DNA from: Vanilla planifolia
Taxonomy: Eukaryota; Streptophyta; Magnoliopsida; Asparagales; Orchidaceae
Assembly (NCBI GenBank): GCA_023846275.1
Contig: CM043865.1
Coordinates: forward strand, 6,374,068 to 6,438,067
DNA: 64,000 bases
Direction of reading: 5' to 3'
Below the pieces are notes generated by a model. The model had not been told where the DNA came from. It made no database searches and was given only the letters and a program-made list of their open reading frames with translations. The position numbers and the translations under genes were made by a program. Positions 1 through 12,179 of this stretch are shown here, one piece after another (positions within the stretch are counted from its first letter, which is position 1; each line of letters begins with the position of its first letter).

Positions 1-3000
1 GCTTAAAATAAAATTTCATTATGTATTATATTTATATGAATGATGTTGAAACTAATTCTTATTAAGCAAAAATAAATGAAAACTTAGACATTAAAGATAT
101 GAGTGAATAGTGTGAAAAAGTAACATAGTATCAATATTTGTGTACTATTATAAATTATTTTATTTTTTTTTAATAAGAAGTTAGTTTTCTTTTGTGGTTA
201 AATAATAAATAATAAATATTGAACCTTGGTGAAAAACATATTCCAAAAAATTGTCTTCATAATGGTCAACTGATATTGTGACATTAAAATAACTTTTGAT
301 AGAGGCAAAAAATTTAGATGAGATTTTGATTATAGAATAGTTTTGATTCTTATAACATGGGATAAGAATTTTTGGATGATATTATAACATCACAACATAA
401 ATGTTGAAGTCATAAATGACACCATAACTATTATATGTAAGTAGATTATCATAGTAAGGACTACATGAAGAAATAACTATACTATTGTAAAAAAAATTTC
501 ATGTACATTTAAGTAGAATAAACAAGTAATGATGACATGTTATTAAGAAAGGAAGTTGGCATCCAAATGATGAAGCTAAAAGGTATCATCATTAATAGGA
601 TCAATTAAGTCAATTATTATCAGGTTCCTATTTCAATCGTTATCAGATATTTTGAAATTTCTAAATTCAACTATTATTGTATTCTCTAGAATTATGGAGC
701 ATTTTATATTTATTAATATGAAGTGAAAAATAATTATAAACTTGCATATGTAGACAAAACCACTAGTGATGAAACTATTCACTAGTGATCTATTATAACA
801 AATACTTACCTACAAAATGACGTAAAGCATTATAATTCTTTTATTGGAGTTGGAAATTATTTTTCATTAGTTAAAAATTCACTAAGAAATGAATGGTTTC
901 TAAGAAAAAAATTGATCATATAAATTTGGTGTGAGTTGGCATTGACATACATTGGGAAAGATAAGCATATAATCTTATTTATGTAAAAAAAAAGTTTTGA
1001 AATTGATTAAAAAAATATGTGAAATTTCTTATCTCAATTTAAGAATAAATAAACGATCATGAATATTATAATGTGTTCATAGAAGAAGAATATCCATATT
1101 TACTCTCAGAAGAGATGTTCATATTATCACAAATTAAAACATTAAATTTGTTATTATATTATTATAGAAGTAAAAGTAATTTATCAAGTACCATATAGAT
1201 GACACCAATTAAACTACAAGAGATAAAATGTATAACTGTTAGAGTATGATTTGATTTGGCTCACTTAAACTTATAGGGAGGGAGCTTCAATATTGTTTGT
1301 GAAAAAAATGAATTGATAACATACAAATGTATAAGATTTATAATATAGAGTTATCACAAATATAACAATCCATACGGAACAGAAAGCTTAATACTTTGGC
1401 TTTTACTCACAATATGCATTATAATTAAATATTAATTATTAGAAATATCTCTAAAGATATATCAAACTTTTAGAATTAAGTATATTAATGGAAAGATTTC
1501 TTAACAAACATTATGAATATTATTGAAGTTTGATTGAATTTAACGCAAATTGTTTAAGATATAAAGGAAGATATGATTTATACAAGAAGTTGTAAATGGT
1601 TATTAGTATTTTTGGTAGCCAGTCTTTTTTTGAATGAGTTTATATTAGAATGTTTCAAGTGATTTATAAGGAGAAATTGAAGGCTTTAAAACTGTTACAT
1701 AAAGGAAATTTGTTGCTGCAGATTTTAGTAGTAACAGTAAGGAGATTTAGCTAAGGAGAGTCCTATTTGATTGCTGTAGCGGGAAGAAAGCTGGAGCAAG
1801 GGGGATTCCTTTTTGTTTTTGCAGCAGGAAGAAGCAAGAGCAGAAGGAGAATGGCTGCTCTAGCCTGGGAAACCGGTAGCTTTGGGATTTAGTTGAAGCA
1901 ATTGAATTTGCAAAGAACCGAAGCAAAGAAAAATTTTAGCTGGATTCCAGAGAAGTTAAAGCTGCTTTGGGATTTTATATAAGAGATTAACAACTGTGAT
2001 GCTGGATTCAAGACAAAAAGTGAACTAATGCAAAAAGTTATTTGAGGTTTTGGGGGATCTTTTATATGAACTTATTGTTTTGAATTAACTTTCATAAAAG
2101 AGCTAATTTTAGCTAAAGGAGGACTTATTGTTTGGAGTTAATTTTCATACAAGAGCTAATATAATATAAAGAAAATAATTGAGAAATATGAATAAAAGAA
2201 TGATAGGTCACTTGATTTTTGGGACAATTTACATGTGGTGATAATAAAACATGATATTATCATATGAGCTTGAGATATAAACAAGGTTATATGAACTTAG
2301 TGTAAAACTGATGATAATATTGCGGTGATAAATTATATCATATGATGAGAGAGATAATAAAAATATTGAGATTTTTTTTATGATAATATCTCACTGTTAT
2401 CTTGTATGATGAGATCATTCTTATCACCATTAATACTCATGCAAAGTGAAGATAGACAAAGACCTTGTTATTATTAATGATTTTGTACAAGATGATAATA
2501 GAAAAAGATTATATGATTAGAATGATATTAAATCTCTTTTTGTTGTTACTAATAATTATATATTTAACTTGACTATAATAACATGTGAGATAAGTATTCT
2601 AGAGAAATTGATTTTGTATTATTAGACATGATGAGTTGTAATATATTATATATTTTGATATGATAGAATATATATATACATATACATGTTTTATAGTTTT
2701 ATTCAAATATGTGTTAGATATAGTGTTATTTTATATCTTGTGATACTTTTATGATTATGAAAATGGTTTAAAAATTAGTTTTTATCATCATTATTTACTT
2801 AACTAATTTATTAGAGTCTTTAATCTTCATTATTCTTTAATTTATCTTTATATTCTTTAATTTATCTTTATATTATATTATTTTGTTTTATAAGATAAAG
2901 ATAGATGTGTCATGACCAAAAATTGTTTGGGGGCCTAAAATAGGTTGAATAATTACAAAATAATTTAGAAGAGGAAGTTATTTAAAGATTTACATTCCAT

Positions 3001-3420
3001 AAAATACGTAGTTTACCATTGGTTATCAACATATCTAAATTTAATTTTCCTTTATAATTGTAGTTTAAGCTATTACAATAAATATTAAATAAATAGTTAA
3101 TGTTTAAACAACTATCCATTGCCATAGAAAAAGACTAATGATAGTAATTTAAAATATCACAATTACTAAGATGTTAATAATAGTTTAAGAATCACTATAA
3201 AAAATGTTATCTTTGCTTATTTTTTTGTTGTGAGTTTCTCTCTCAAGTTTCAAACAAGCTCAAAGAGTTCTTATAAAATAATACCATTAGGAATATAAAA
3301 ACAAAAAAAACTTTGTTTTTTCCTCTAATTTTTCATCTAAATCTTTATCAATTTATTTTTTTTATTAAGATGAAATACTTTTATCTTTGAAATTTTTAAC
3401 GAAGCAACCATAGAGATTTT
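1..3420. other. AT-rich spacer, no gene seen
   Basis: No open reading frame of note is present. Most of the stretch is very AT-rich. A less AT-rich island at about 1690-2050 contains a TATA-like tatataag (about 1976-1983), and a purine run at about 1275-1290 lies some 400 bases upstream of it. Together these could be the remains of an LTR, but no coding relic confirms it. Confidence 0.5.
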
Positions 3421-3424
3421 TGTT

Positions 3425-3978
3425 ATAAGAATTTGTCATATTTATCATCGATATCTACCACCATTTATTTTTAATTAGATCTAACTAGTGTGTCATTAAT
3501 AAGCAATTGTCATATTTGATTACAAAAATAGTGTATTAAATTTAGATTGATAGATGACAAGGATTGCCATCATTATAGATTTTGCTAATCATTTGTTGTC
3601 ATAAAGATTATAAAAAATAAAAAAATAGTTGAGAGTTTTCAATATGTAATGCATATTTGATTGTCATTGTAATAAATAAAATATCAAATGGTATCTAATA
3701 TTCACAACAAAATGTCATCATATTAAAAACCAAACAAGTCCAATTTATTAGCTCATAAAGTCTATTGATATATTTTACTTCTCAATTAGTTCATTTATTC
3801 TTCAATTACTATTATAATTCATTGTTTTAATTGATTTTAATTACAGTCAATTTTTTTAAGATCATTTTATTCAACTAGTTTCTTCATATAAATCACCTAC
3901 GTATAAAAGTGAAGATTAATCTATGAAACAATTACTTAACAAAAATGAAGTTATTTTTAAAATTATTATTAAAGCCAA
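3425..3978 (-). repeat. Inverted copy of the 9.5-11.8 kb local repeat
   Basis: The reverse complement of this stretch aligns through most of its length with 11250-11790 and with 10150-10590. Shared landmarks in order are a tail near taattgtttcatagatt, aattgaataaaatgatct, a block around atgcattacatattg, aaatgattagcaaaat, and gatgataaatatgac. The homology stops at about 3978, just before the 3' flank of cystatin-like gene 1, so the repeat lies immediately downstream of that gene. No coding capacity is visible. It is a dispersed non-coding repeat of unknown class. Confidence 0.6.
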
Positions 3979-4231
3979 TTATATACTTTGTCTGCAATAT
4001 TTAGTATTTTTAATTAAAAAGTAGGTTTCCAAATTGATATGAAAAAAACATGCTGAGTTTAGAAACGGTGGCGACAACAAAGAGAACGCAAACCACCGCG
4101 GGAATACAAGCAACAGTGACAACAGAAGAAAGCAACCGTAGAATCCAAGCAGCCGTAGAATCCAAGTGCAAAAATACTCCAGCTCGTTCGCTACTGCATC
4201 GGCAGATCTGATGTCGATCGTCGACAATCGA

Positions 4232-4594
4232 TCACGCCCACGGAGACACAATGGTCGAGACAACTATTCCAGAATACAACTCCGCCTCGATCCTCATGTC
4301 TATCCCACGGCGATTCTTGGCTCGAATCGTGAGGTTGTAGACGACGTTGCCTTTCGCATCCAAAGAATGGCTGGAATTAACCACCTCGATGAAGGTGAGA
4401 GGATAGTCAGCGCTTAGGTCCGGGCGGTACTTTTTGGTGCGCTCATTTGTCCAGTTTACGGCGAGTTCTCCGCATTCTTTCACGCCGAGGTCGATCACAT
4501 TGGTTCCAAGTGCTCGGCTTGCCTCTGCTGGGGAGATGATCAATTGTGAAAAGAGGAGGGTGGAAAAGATGAGGAGAATAGGAGAAGCTGCCAT
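4232..4594 (-). CDS. Secreted cystatin-like protein (gene 1)
   Basis: A 120-residue single-exon protein. Residues 1-25 form a signal peptide: a hydrophobic run ending in PAEA before SRA. The mature part reads as a small cystatin fold. A helix with ECGELAVNWTNE (about 40-51) matches the LARFAV helix of plant cystatins, a strand follows with FIEVV (68-72), then LTIRA (88-92), and SPWA closes the protein where phytocystatins have their conserved Pro-Trp. Two hallmarks are altered. The QxVxG protease-binding loop is replaced by a shorter LDAKG, keeping only the glycine, and the C-terminal segment after PW is missing. Classical cystatins inhibit papain-like proteases; with this loop, inhibition is doubtful and the role is unknown. 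The start lies in a good context (gccATGG). A divergent relative, gene 2, lies about 17 kb away on the other strand. Family call moderate, activity unknown. Confidence 0.7.
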   Translation of the reverse strand: MAASPILLIFSTLLFSQLIISPAEASRALGTNVIDLGVKECGELAVNWTNERTKKYRPDLSADYPLTFIEVVNSSHSLDAKGNVVYNLTIRAKNRRGIDMRIEAELYSGIVVSTIVSPWA

Positions 4595-4630
4595 GGCTGA
4601 GTAGCTAACCTTCTTGGGTTTGAGTTGTGG

Positions 4631-4640
4631 CTTTGTATAA
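4631..4640 (-). promoter_or_regulatory. Possible TATA box of cystatin-like gene 1
   Basis: On the minus strand ttatacaaag lies about 37-46 bases before the start codon, which would give a very short 5' leader. A second candidate, tataatta, lies about 75-83 bases upstream and would leave a more usual leader. The sequence alone does not decide between them. Confidence 0.3.
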
Positions 4641-4799
4641 CATGGCCAGTGCTCTGTTTTTTGGTGTATTAATTATAGTTCAAGGCGGCATGTAAATTTG
4701 CCAAATGGAGAAGATGAGGAGAAGGATTTGATTTTTTTTTTTTTTAATTATTTGGGTTACTGTCTATGGTGGAGTTGGCTTTTGTTTTTGTTTCTAATA

Positions 4800-5127
4800 T
4801 CATTTGTACCCATGCATGTTGATACTTGCACATCGCCTATTCCTCCTATTTCCAACTGAAGAAATCAAACCAAAGGTGTTTGATTCATTTTTTTGTATTT
4901 CAAATTTTTGGTTTTTTTTGCAAGTTTTATCAAAAATTAATTTCTTAAATTTAGTAATATCTCGAAAAATGTTCTATTCTTTGCACTCTTATTTTGATAT
5001 GTGATCCAACATTTTTAAGAATTAATTATCTCTTAAAAAATTTCCTAAAATCCTAAATATTTTTATTTCTTTTAAAAAAATACCAAAATTACTTAAAAGT
5101 TTGTTGTAAAAAATTAGGACATTACAA
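4800..5127 (-). mobile_element. Truncated LTR of a Ty3/gypsy element
   Basis: On the minus strand the degenerate gypsy reading ends in a stretch coding for a version of FEDETF...GG followed by tgtaatgtcc (5118-5127). This is the usual junction in plant Ty3/gypsy elements between the end of the polyprotein and the 3' LTR. The LTR continues leftward as AT-rich DNA and loses recognisable features at about 4800, close to the promoter of cystatin-like gene 1. Its outer end was not found. Confidence 0.4.
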
Positions 5128-6670
5128 CTCCTCCACTCTTAAAAAGGTTTCATCCTCAAAATTTATTAATTCGAGAGATCTTTTATTAACAAATTCATAG
5201 CTTCATAAATCTTAGTTGTTGTTTTTATCAAGTTGATGTATTAGATTTTCTTGAAACTTTCTTATCTTGTCTTATAATTAGCTTATTAGTTTGATATCAT
5301 ACTTTATTCTTCTCTTAGCTCCTCCAACCAACCCATAATTTTCATATATTTTCTATTAATTTATGATAAGTTATTCCTTGGGTTTTGGCTAATCTTAACA
5401 TTAGGTTATTTTAGCAATATTGATAAATTTTTAAGAATTTTATCCTAAAAATATAAAATGGATTAGAATATTTTCTTTGCTTTTTCAATCTTCAAAGTAG
5501 CTTTATATTTTGATTGATTTTATTGTTAGAATTTATTCTTAAGAATGTTTCTATTTTTAAAATATTTAATTTCTCTATCTAAGATCTCCAAAGGTTTCTC
5601 ATCAACACTCAGATTAAGTTGAACCTCCACAATGATTGGATCAAATTACTTGCATAGGATTCATTTGTTATACACTTTTAAGAATATTATATACTCCAAT
5701 TAATTGAGGTGATATTGCCCATTTTTTTAGGATGTGAAAATATTAAATAAATTTTGGCCTTAAATTTCTTATTTTTTTCAAAACATTTTACTTCTCTTAT
5801 CAAGCTTTTCTTCAAAAGTAATCAGACCCCCTATTTTAATTTTTCATTTTTTTATCTTTTGTATCAAAGTATATCTTTTGATAATCTTGAGTTGTTTGTA
5901 TTTTTTTAATCAAATAAATCTATTTGGTAGTTTTCAAAATTAGCTCATCACTTAACAAAACTTTGTCAATTTGATCATTTCAGTAAAATTGTGCTTGTTT
6001 TTTCTTCTATAGAATTTTATATGGTGTCATTCCAATTCTCAATTGGAAGTATTGCTATGCATAAATTCAACAATTGCTAAGCAAGTTTCTAATGCTCTTT
6101 GATAAATTTTCTAAGATTTTAACAATTATTTTTATTGCCCATGTGTTTGAGATTAAAATATTATACCAAATGTGAGTGTCATGTCAAAAGTTTTATATGC
6201 CTTTTTCCTAAAATGTGATATAAATTTAGAGTTTAGATCTAATATGATTGATTTTGGGACTTTGTGTAGCTTAAGAATTTGTTTTATTTATATTTACATT
6301 AACTTTTAGGCTTAATATATTATTTTGTTTTGGTAAAAAATGAGTTAATTTGATCAATTTGTTAGCTATAATTTATTTTAAATCGGATCCTTAAGATAGC
6401 TTTACCAATCCCATTATGAAGTCTATCATTATTTATTTCCCTTCCATTTAGGAAGGGTAGTATTCCCCTTCAATTTATTTATATATTAGACATTTGTTGA
6501 CAAATTTTATAATATCTCTCTTCTCACTAGGGCATAAAAATTTTAATTTATAACTCAATCAAGCCTCAAAATTATGTATTTATTTTATTTTGTATATGTT
6601 ATTGTCATTAGTGTACATTTTCATCATGAAGGGTTTTGCTTGTGTGTGTAGGTTGATGACTATTTTTTTT
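5128..6670 (-). pseudogene. Decayed Ty3/gypsy integrase region of pol
   Basis: Minus-strand translation in shifting frames gives the integrase landmarks of plant gypsy elements in order. Around 6483-6510 is KFVNKCLI, the zinc-finger CL.C block with its second cysteine lost. DFIMGL is at about 6405-6422. A degenerate HPQTDGQ-like stretch is at about 6140-6160. IGMTPYKIL is at 6010-6036, equal to SIGMAPFEALYG. EKPLEIL is at 5580-5603, equal to the EEPxxILDR block before the chromodomain region, and KATLKIEKA, equal to EATWExE, is at about 5480-5510. Stops and frameshifts interrupt every block, so it is an old dead copy. Reverse transcriptase was not recognised further upstream. Confidence 0.65.
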
Positions 6671-8060
6671 TTCCTCATACTTGTCAATATAAATTGTTCT
6701 ACAATTAAATAAAATATTATATTAACACTCATATTATTTTATTCTTCCACACTAATCACTCACATCTTTGGTTTTTGGAGTTGTCTCCATTATGTTTTGA
6801 TGTTTTAATATCATCCTAAAAATTTCTTCTACAATTTTATAGAAATCAAAATTGCTCTGCAGTCAAAATGTCATTTAATTTTTTTTTCTTCTATTAAATT
6901 TGTTCTGATATCACAACATCACATTCAATTTTTCTTATATAGGATTTCAACTATTTCAATATCACAACTATCGTGATCTTATTTTTGAAACATTTTTTTC
7001 ACTAGGGCTTTTCATTTATCATTTACGAGTTATTATGAAAAGAAAAATCAACTTCATATTAAAAAGATAAAAGAATTTATAATAATACACAAAGTACTTA
7101 TTATTTTATTCTTTCACATTAATCACTTAGACATTTTGATTTATACCTCTGCTCTATTATATATGCCTAAAAAATATTATTATGTCATTAATTAAACACA
7201 AACTTAATACGTAATTATGTCAATAATTATAATGCTATATAAACATTCAAGTCATCTAAATTTTAATTTTTTTATTTTATATGAATTATTTTAATCTAAA
7301 TTTTAATATCTCTCATGATAATATAATGCATAGAGATATTTCATTATAAGAATGATATATGATGAAGGATAAATAACATTTGAGTAAATATAACTAAATA
7401 TATCACATGCATATATTATATAATATAATGATCAATATTATTTTTTTATGCTTCATTTATTATCTTTCCATTTTAGTTGTGCCCAAATATCAAGATATTG
7501 TCTCACTTTGGTTGTCTCAGCCTATCCGAGAACGACTATAATATTATAATTTATTAAAAATATATCTTGACACATTCAAAGTAAAGGAATGTGAGACAGA
7601 CAGTATTTGATAAATGCTTTGCTCTTTGCACTAGTAATTATTTGATAATCACTATTTGCCTTTGATGGTCCTAGTGTACATAATTTTAGAGCATTATAAC
7701 AATCTAGAGAAGAGAAATAAAAAAGGATAAAGGGGGAGTGAAGAGAGAGAGAGGATAAAGAGAAGAAGGAAGAGGGAGGGGCATGGTGAACAATGGTTGG
7801 ATGTTATAAAAGGTGATTGTTAATATTAGAAGAGGTATGTAGGGACAAAGAGAAGGAGAATAAGAGAGAGAACAAGAAAAGAAAATAAGTATTAACTTTG
7901 TTGGCTATAAGCCAAGTGGAGGTCACTGATGATAATGAAACTAATAACATACATACTCAATAGGACAAGTAATGTGTACATGAGTAAAAGATTAAGACAC
8001 AAGGTGTAAGGATTGAGAATGAAGAGGGCGAAGGATTAATTTTATTTTTTTATTGACATA
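6671..8060. other. AT-rich spacer with a purine-rich tract
   Basis: No gene is seen. A strand-biased purine tract at about 7705-7780, resuming at 7835-7890, is made mostly of GA and GGA runs such as agagagagagg and agaagaaggaagaggg. Long GA tracts occur in plant 5' regions, but there is no reading frame after it to support a promoter. Confidence 0.4.
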
Positions 8061-8063
8061 GAT

Positions 8064-8610
8064 TAATTTAGTGTTTAAGCATGATTATTGTTTAGAAATA
8101 ATAACTATGATTTAAATCCTACCAATTATCATTTTAAGATTTTGGCATGTAAAAGTCATGACTATTATTATTTCTTTAAGAATTATTCACAATTTAAAAT
8201 CATGATACTATGACTAATGATATATGTTTAGCCATAATTATAAAATCATAGCTAATATTATATGGTCATAACCATGTTTTTTCTAGTTATAAAAGTATAG
8301 TTTTGCTATTTTTTATTTATTATCTCATATTATTTTGTCGTAAAGAATTAAGCAATGGAGTCATTATTTTACAAGCTAATACCATCCTAATCATCACTAA
8401 AGGCATTGAGGTTATGATTAAAACTATATATTTTTGTAATACCATATATTATAATAGAATATCAAAACAATGTGAAAATAAAAATAGTTGTTAATAACAA
8501 ATTATGCAATATTACTATGTTTTAGTAGTAATTTCAGACATTAATTTTAGCTATGCTACGTTTTAATCATAGCTATCAAACTGAAAACAACCTAGCCTAT
8601 TTTTTCAGAT
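8064..8610. mobile_element. Possible MITE with imperfect terminal inverted repeats
   Basis: The block at about 8084-8118 (attgtttag...aactatgattt) pairs with the reverse complement of about 8558-8593 (gttgttttc...agctatgatta), giving imperfect inverted ends of about 33 bases around a 540-base non-coding interior rich in catagct and aatcatg words. Size and structure fit a miniature inverted-repeat element. Target-site duplications could not be fixed by eye. Confidence 0.4.
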
Positions 8611-8889
8611 AGAGTAATAGAGATTGATTAAATCTTATATTAGTCTTATATTTTCATATCTTATGGTTGGCGATTGGCTTAATCAATAATATATACTTGT
8701 TTGTAATTCATGTTAAGAAAAATAACTTTTGAAAAAAGTTCTCTATATAAAAAATTTACATGCCACTTTGAGAAATATTTAAGTACATCATCAAAGATAA
8801 AAGTATGGCTATCTTGTAAAAGGCCGCATACATTCCCATGGAGGCTAAATAAGTTCAATAGATGCTTGAAAAGTTAGTTTGAAATCTAC

Positions 8890-9390
8890 AAAATCGATAA
8901 CATATGAATATTCAAATAAAAATTAGCAAAAAGATTCGATTTTTTCTTATGCGTAAAAAAGAGATCTAAAAGATTTGAAAAACGAAGCTTGATGTATGCT
9001 CTTATTTGTTTCAAGTCGAATTCATTACAACAATTGTTAATAATATGAATAGATGATATTTGCCTAATCATGCTAAGGCTCTTTAGAAAATAGCGAATTG
9101 GATACTTCAATAATTGAGAGAAGGTATTAATATGTTTGTATTTTAGAGCATAAAGATTAATCCTAGGTATTAGGTTTAACACAAGAAGAACATATGATGT
9201 GTTATGATGTCTAGAATGTTTTAGCTTAAGCATACCACCAATTTCATCGATTAATATTATCATTGGATAGATAAGGCTACTAAAAAAGAAATAAAACTTT
9301 AGCAAACTTACATTATTACGAATGATGAAGATTATTCTCAAGAACATATTAAAAGTTATGAAAACAACTAAATATTGAGCTGAAAATTTT
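8890..9390 (+). pseudogene. Ty1/copia reverse transcriptase / RNase H relic
   Basis: Plus-strand translation with frameshifts gives LMYALICF (8989-9012), equal to the copia SLMYAMVCTRPD block. Then comes NHAKAL*KIANWILQ*LREG (about 9066-9123), equal to PGxEHWxAVKWILRYLxGT. Further on is FIDxYYHWIDKATKK (about 9246-9285), similar to DADYAGDLDKRRS. The order and spacing match the end of the copia reverse transcriptase. Several stops are present and no LTR was tied to it. The long open frame on the opposite strand here is a by-product. Confidence 0.6.
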
Positions 9391-9519
9391 TCCAAAAAAA
9401 TATATTAGAAAGTCCCTATTTAAGAATTAGTAAAGAAGATTTTAAACATCTATTATATATCACAACATTCTTTCACTCTTCATTAATATTATTAAAGGTG
9501 GCTAGCAAAAGTTAATAAT

Positions 9520-10595
9520 AAAAGTTATTATTATAATAAATCACAACATTAATTTAATTATTTTTATAAATTTTAGCTAATGAATTTTTATCGCAATTGG
9601 TTATAAATTGTTGAAAGATGACATGTGGTGCACTTCCTCGTGCTATTATAACATGGATGATAATAAATGCTAGCGATGGGGCATATAAAATTCCATATAA
9701 ATAATCCCTGTTATTGACTGACCATATAATGAGCGTAAAAGAGACGGAAAAAAATATATTTTTTATTAATCAATCATTCATTTAATATTTATTAATAATA
9801 TATTTATCTAAGAGTCAACTTTTAGATAACATTTATTATTTAATTTTTTTTATCTTTATTTTTAATAAATATGATTAATAATAAAAATACTTGTATTTAC
9901 TCTAAACATTTTTTAATACCTATCTGTTATGGCGTTGATTTAATAGAAGATGACATCAAAACGATATTTCCCAGCTGTTTCTTTTAATATAATAATAATA
10001 TAGAAAAAAAATAAAAAAGCAGAAGTTGGCTTGACATTAGAGAGTAGCACAAATAATAAAACAATCAAATAGTTCCAATCACATGTAAAAACGAAAAATA
10101 GAATATGAAAATAATTTAAAGAATAATTTTGTAGATTTTTATGGAATAATTGGTTGATAGATTAATCCTTACTTTTATACTTTGGATGATTTATTTAAAA
10201 AAGCTAATTAAATTAAATTAAAGGATTTCAAAAAGTTCAATGTTACTAAAATTGATTGAAATAGTGTATAGTAATTGTAATTAGTGAACAAATGAATCAA
10301 TTAAGAAAAAGAATATATTGATAGAGTTTATAAGTAAATAAATTAAATTTGATTTGTTTTTAATAAGAAAATGTATCAATTATCCTTCAAGATTTTATTT
10401 ATTGTAATAACAATCAAATATGTATTACTTGTTAAAACTCTAACTCTTGGCATTAGATTTTGTTTCTTATAATTTCTATTATAAGAAATGATTAGCAAAA
10501 TTTGTTATAATGACTATCTTTGTAATCTATCTATTTAAATTTAGTACACTATTTTAGTAGTTAGTTGTAATTAATATATAATAAATCAAAATAGT
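9520..10595 (+). repeat. Tandem ~1.2 kb repeat, copy A
   Basis: This stretch and 10795-11790 are diverged direct copies starting about 1.27 kb apart. Shared landmarks include aaaagttattattataataaatcac, ttgaaagatgacatgtggtgca against ttgatagatgacatatggtgca, a caaataataaaacaatcaaatag block, and ctaaaattgattg. No protein is encoded. Copy A has extra sequence at 9740-9920. Confidence 0.7.
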
Positions 10596-10794
10596 ATACT
10601 AAAATTTTGTAATTACTTCCTTAATAATTCTAAAATAAAATAAAAGTACTACAACCCGATAAAGAAAAGTAAATTAATGAAAAGAAAGAGGAAAAATAGA
10701 GAAAAAAACTAGTCTAGTTCATATAAGTTTTTCCTAATTTTCATACTCATATTGTAAGATTATTCATTTCTTTTGGATATCATTTTTTGTATTA

Positions 10795-11790
10795 AAAGTT
10801 ATTATTATAATAAATCACCAAATTAATTTAATTATTTTTATAAAATTTAGCTTATGAGTTTTTATCGTTATTGGCTATAAATTGTTGATAGATGACATAT
10901 GGTGCAATTAAGATAGATGATAGTAAATGCTTGTCGTAGGCATGAAAAACTCCATACAAACTATCTTTGTTTTTGGCTTAACAAATGGTAAGCACGTGAG
11001 AAAGAGAGAGAGAAAAAATTAATTTTTTATTAATAATTCATTTAAGCATTTTTTATGCCTATTTATTATTGCGTTGATTTAGCAAAAGGCAACAGGGAAT
11101 GATATTTTTGAGTTGTTTCATTTAATATAATAATAACAGGAAAAAAAATTACAAAATCCAAAGGTGGCACAAGTAATAAAAAAATCAAATAGTTTCATCA
11201 CATCTCAAAAAAAAAAAAAACGAATTTGATAATAACTTTAAGAATAATTTTATAGATTTTTATGGTGTAATTGTTTTATAGATTGATCCTTACTTTTGTA
11301 TCTTGGGTGATTTATTTGCAAAAACTAATTGAATAAAATGATCTCAAAAGGTTCAATGCTACTAAAATTGATTGGAACACTGTAAAATAATTGTAATTAG
11401 AGAACAAATGAACCAACTGAGAAATAGAATATATTGATAATAGACTTTATTAACAAATAAATTGAACTTGGTTGCTTTTAATAGGAAGATATCATATTGC
11501 AAATACTAGTTATCCTTTAAGATTTTATTTATTAGAATAACAATCGAATATGCATTATACGTTGAAACTCCATTTCTTGTTGTTATTTTGTGTTTTTATA
11601 ATTTCTACTACAAAAAATGATTAGCAAAATTTGTTATGATGACTATTCTTGTGATCTAACTGTTTAAATTTAGTAAATTATTTTTGTAATTATGGATGAT
11701 AATTGTCAATCAATGACATATATTATTAGTTAGTCATAATTAACATATAATAAATCATAGTAGCTATAGATGATAAGTGTGATAAATTCC
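10795..11790 (+). repeat. Tandem ~1.2 kb repeat, copy B
   Basis: This is the second direct copy; it continues further right than copy A and covers the segment also found inverted at 3425-3978. Together the three copies bracket cystatin-like gene 1 and the gypsy and copia relics. No terminal repeats or coding features identify its class. Confidence 0.7.
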
Positions 11791-12179
11791 TATACATTGA
11801 TCATGAATGTTGTACAATACATGCTTGCATAGGGAACAAGAAGCTAACATCATTGAACATGAATGATAAAATTATGATTATATGTGGCTCATATTTATAT
11901 GATGCTAATTTACTCATTAAATGACTAAGTCTATAAACTTAAATTAGGTAAATATATCATACTTTTATGACAAATCTGAATTTTATCTGCACCATCATCA
12001 TTCTTTCCCTTTGATACCATGAAAAGAGATATAAAATTTACATAATTTGTATTATACCATTGAAGGAGTTTTGTGAATGCATAGTCAAATTCTTTATTTA
12101 AAGATACATACTCTTATGGTATTAATCTTCTAATGACATAATCTCTAATAAAGAAAAATCTAATATTTTTGTAATTTTT

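Noticed and set aside
3979..4263. Minus-strand 94-residue frame with hydrophobic stretch
   Set aside because: It overlaps the last codons and 3' flank of cystatin-like gene 1 in another frame; it looks like untranslated sequence.
4166..4417. Plus-strand 83-residue frame over cystatin-like gene 1
   Set aside because: It is antisense to a gene with a signal peptide and family motifs, and has none of its own.
8886..9395. Minus-strand 169-residue open frame
   Set aside because: The opposite strand carries readable copia reverse transcriptase motifs, so this frame is antisense to a relic and has AT-driven Leu/Ile/Phe composition.
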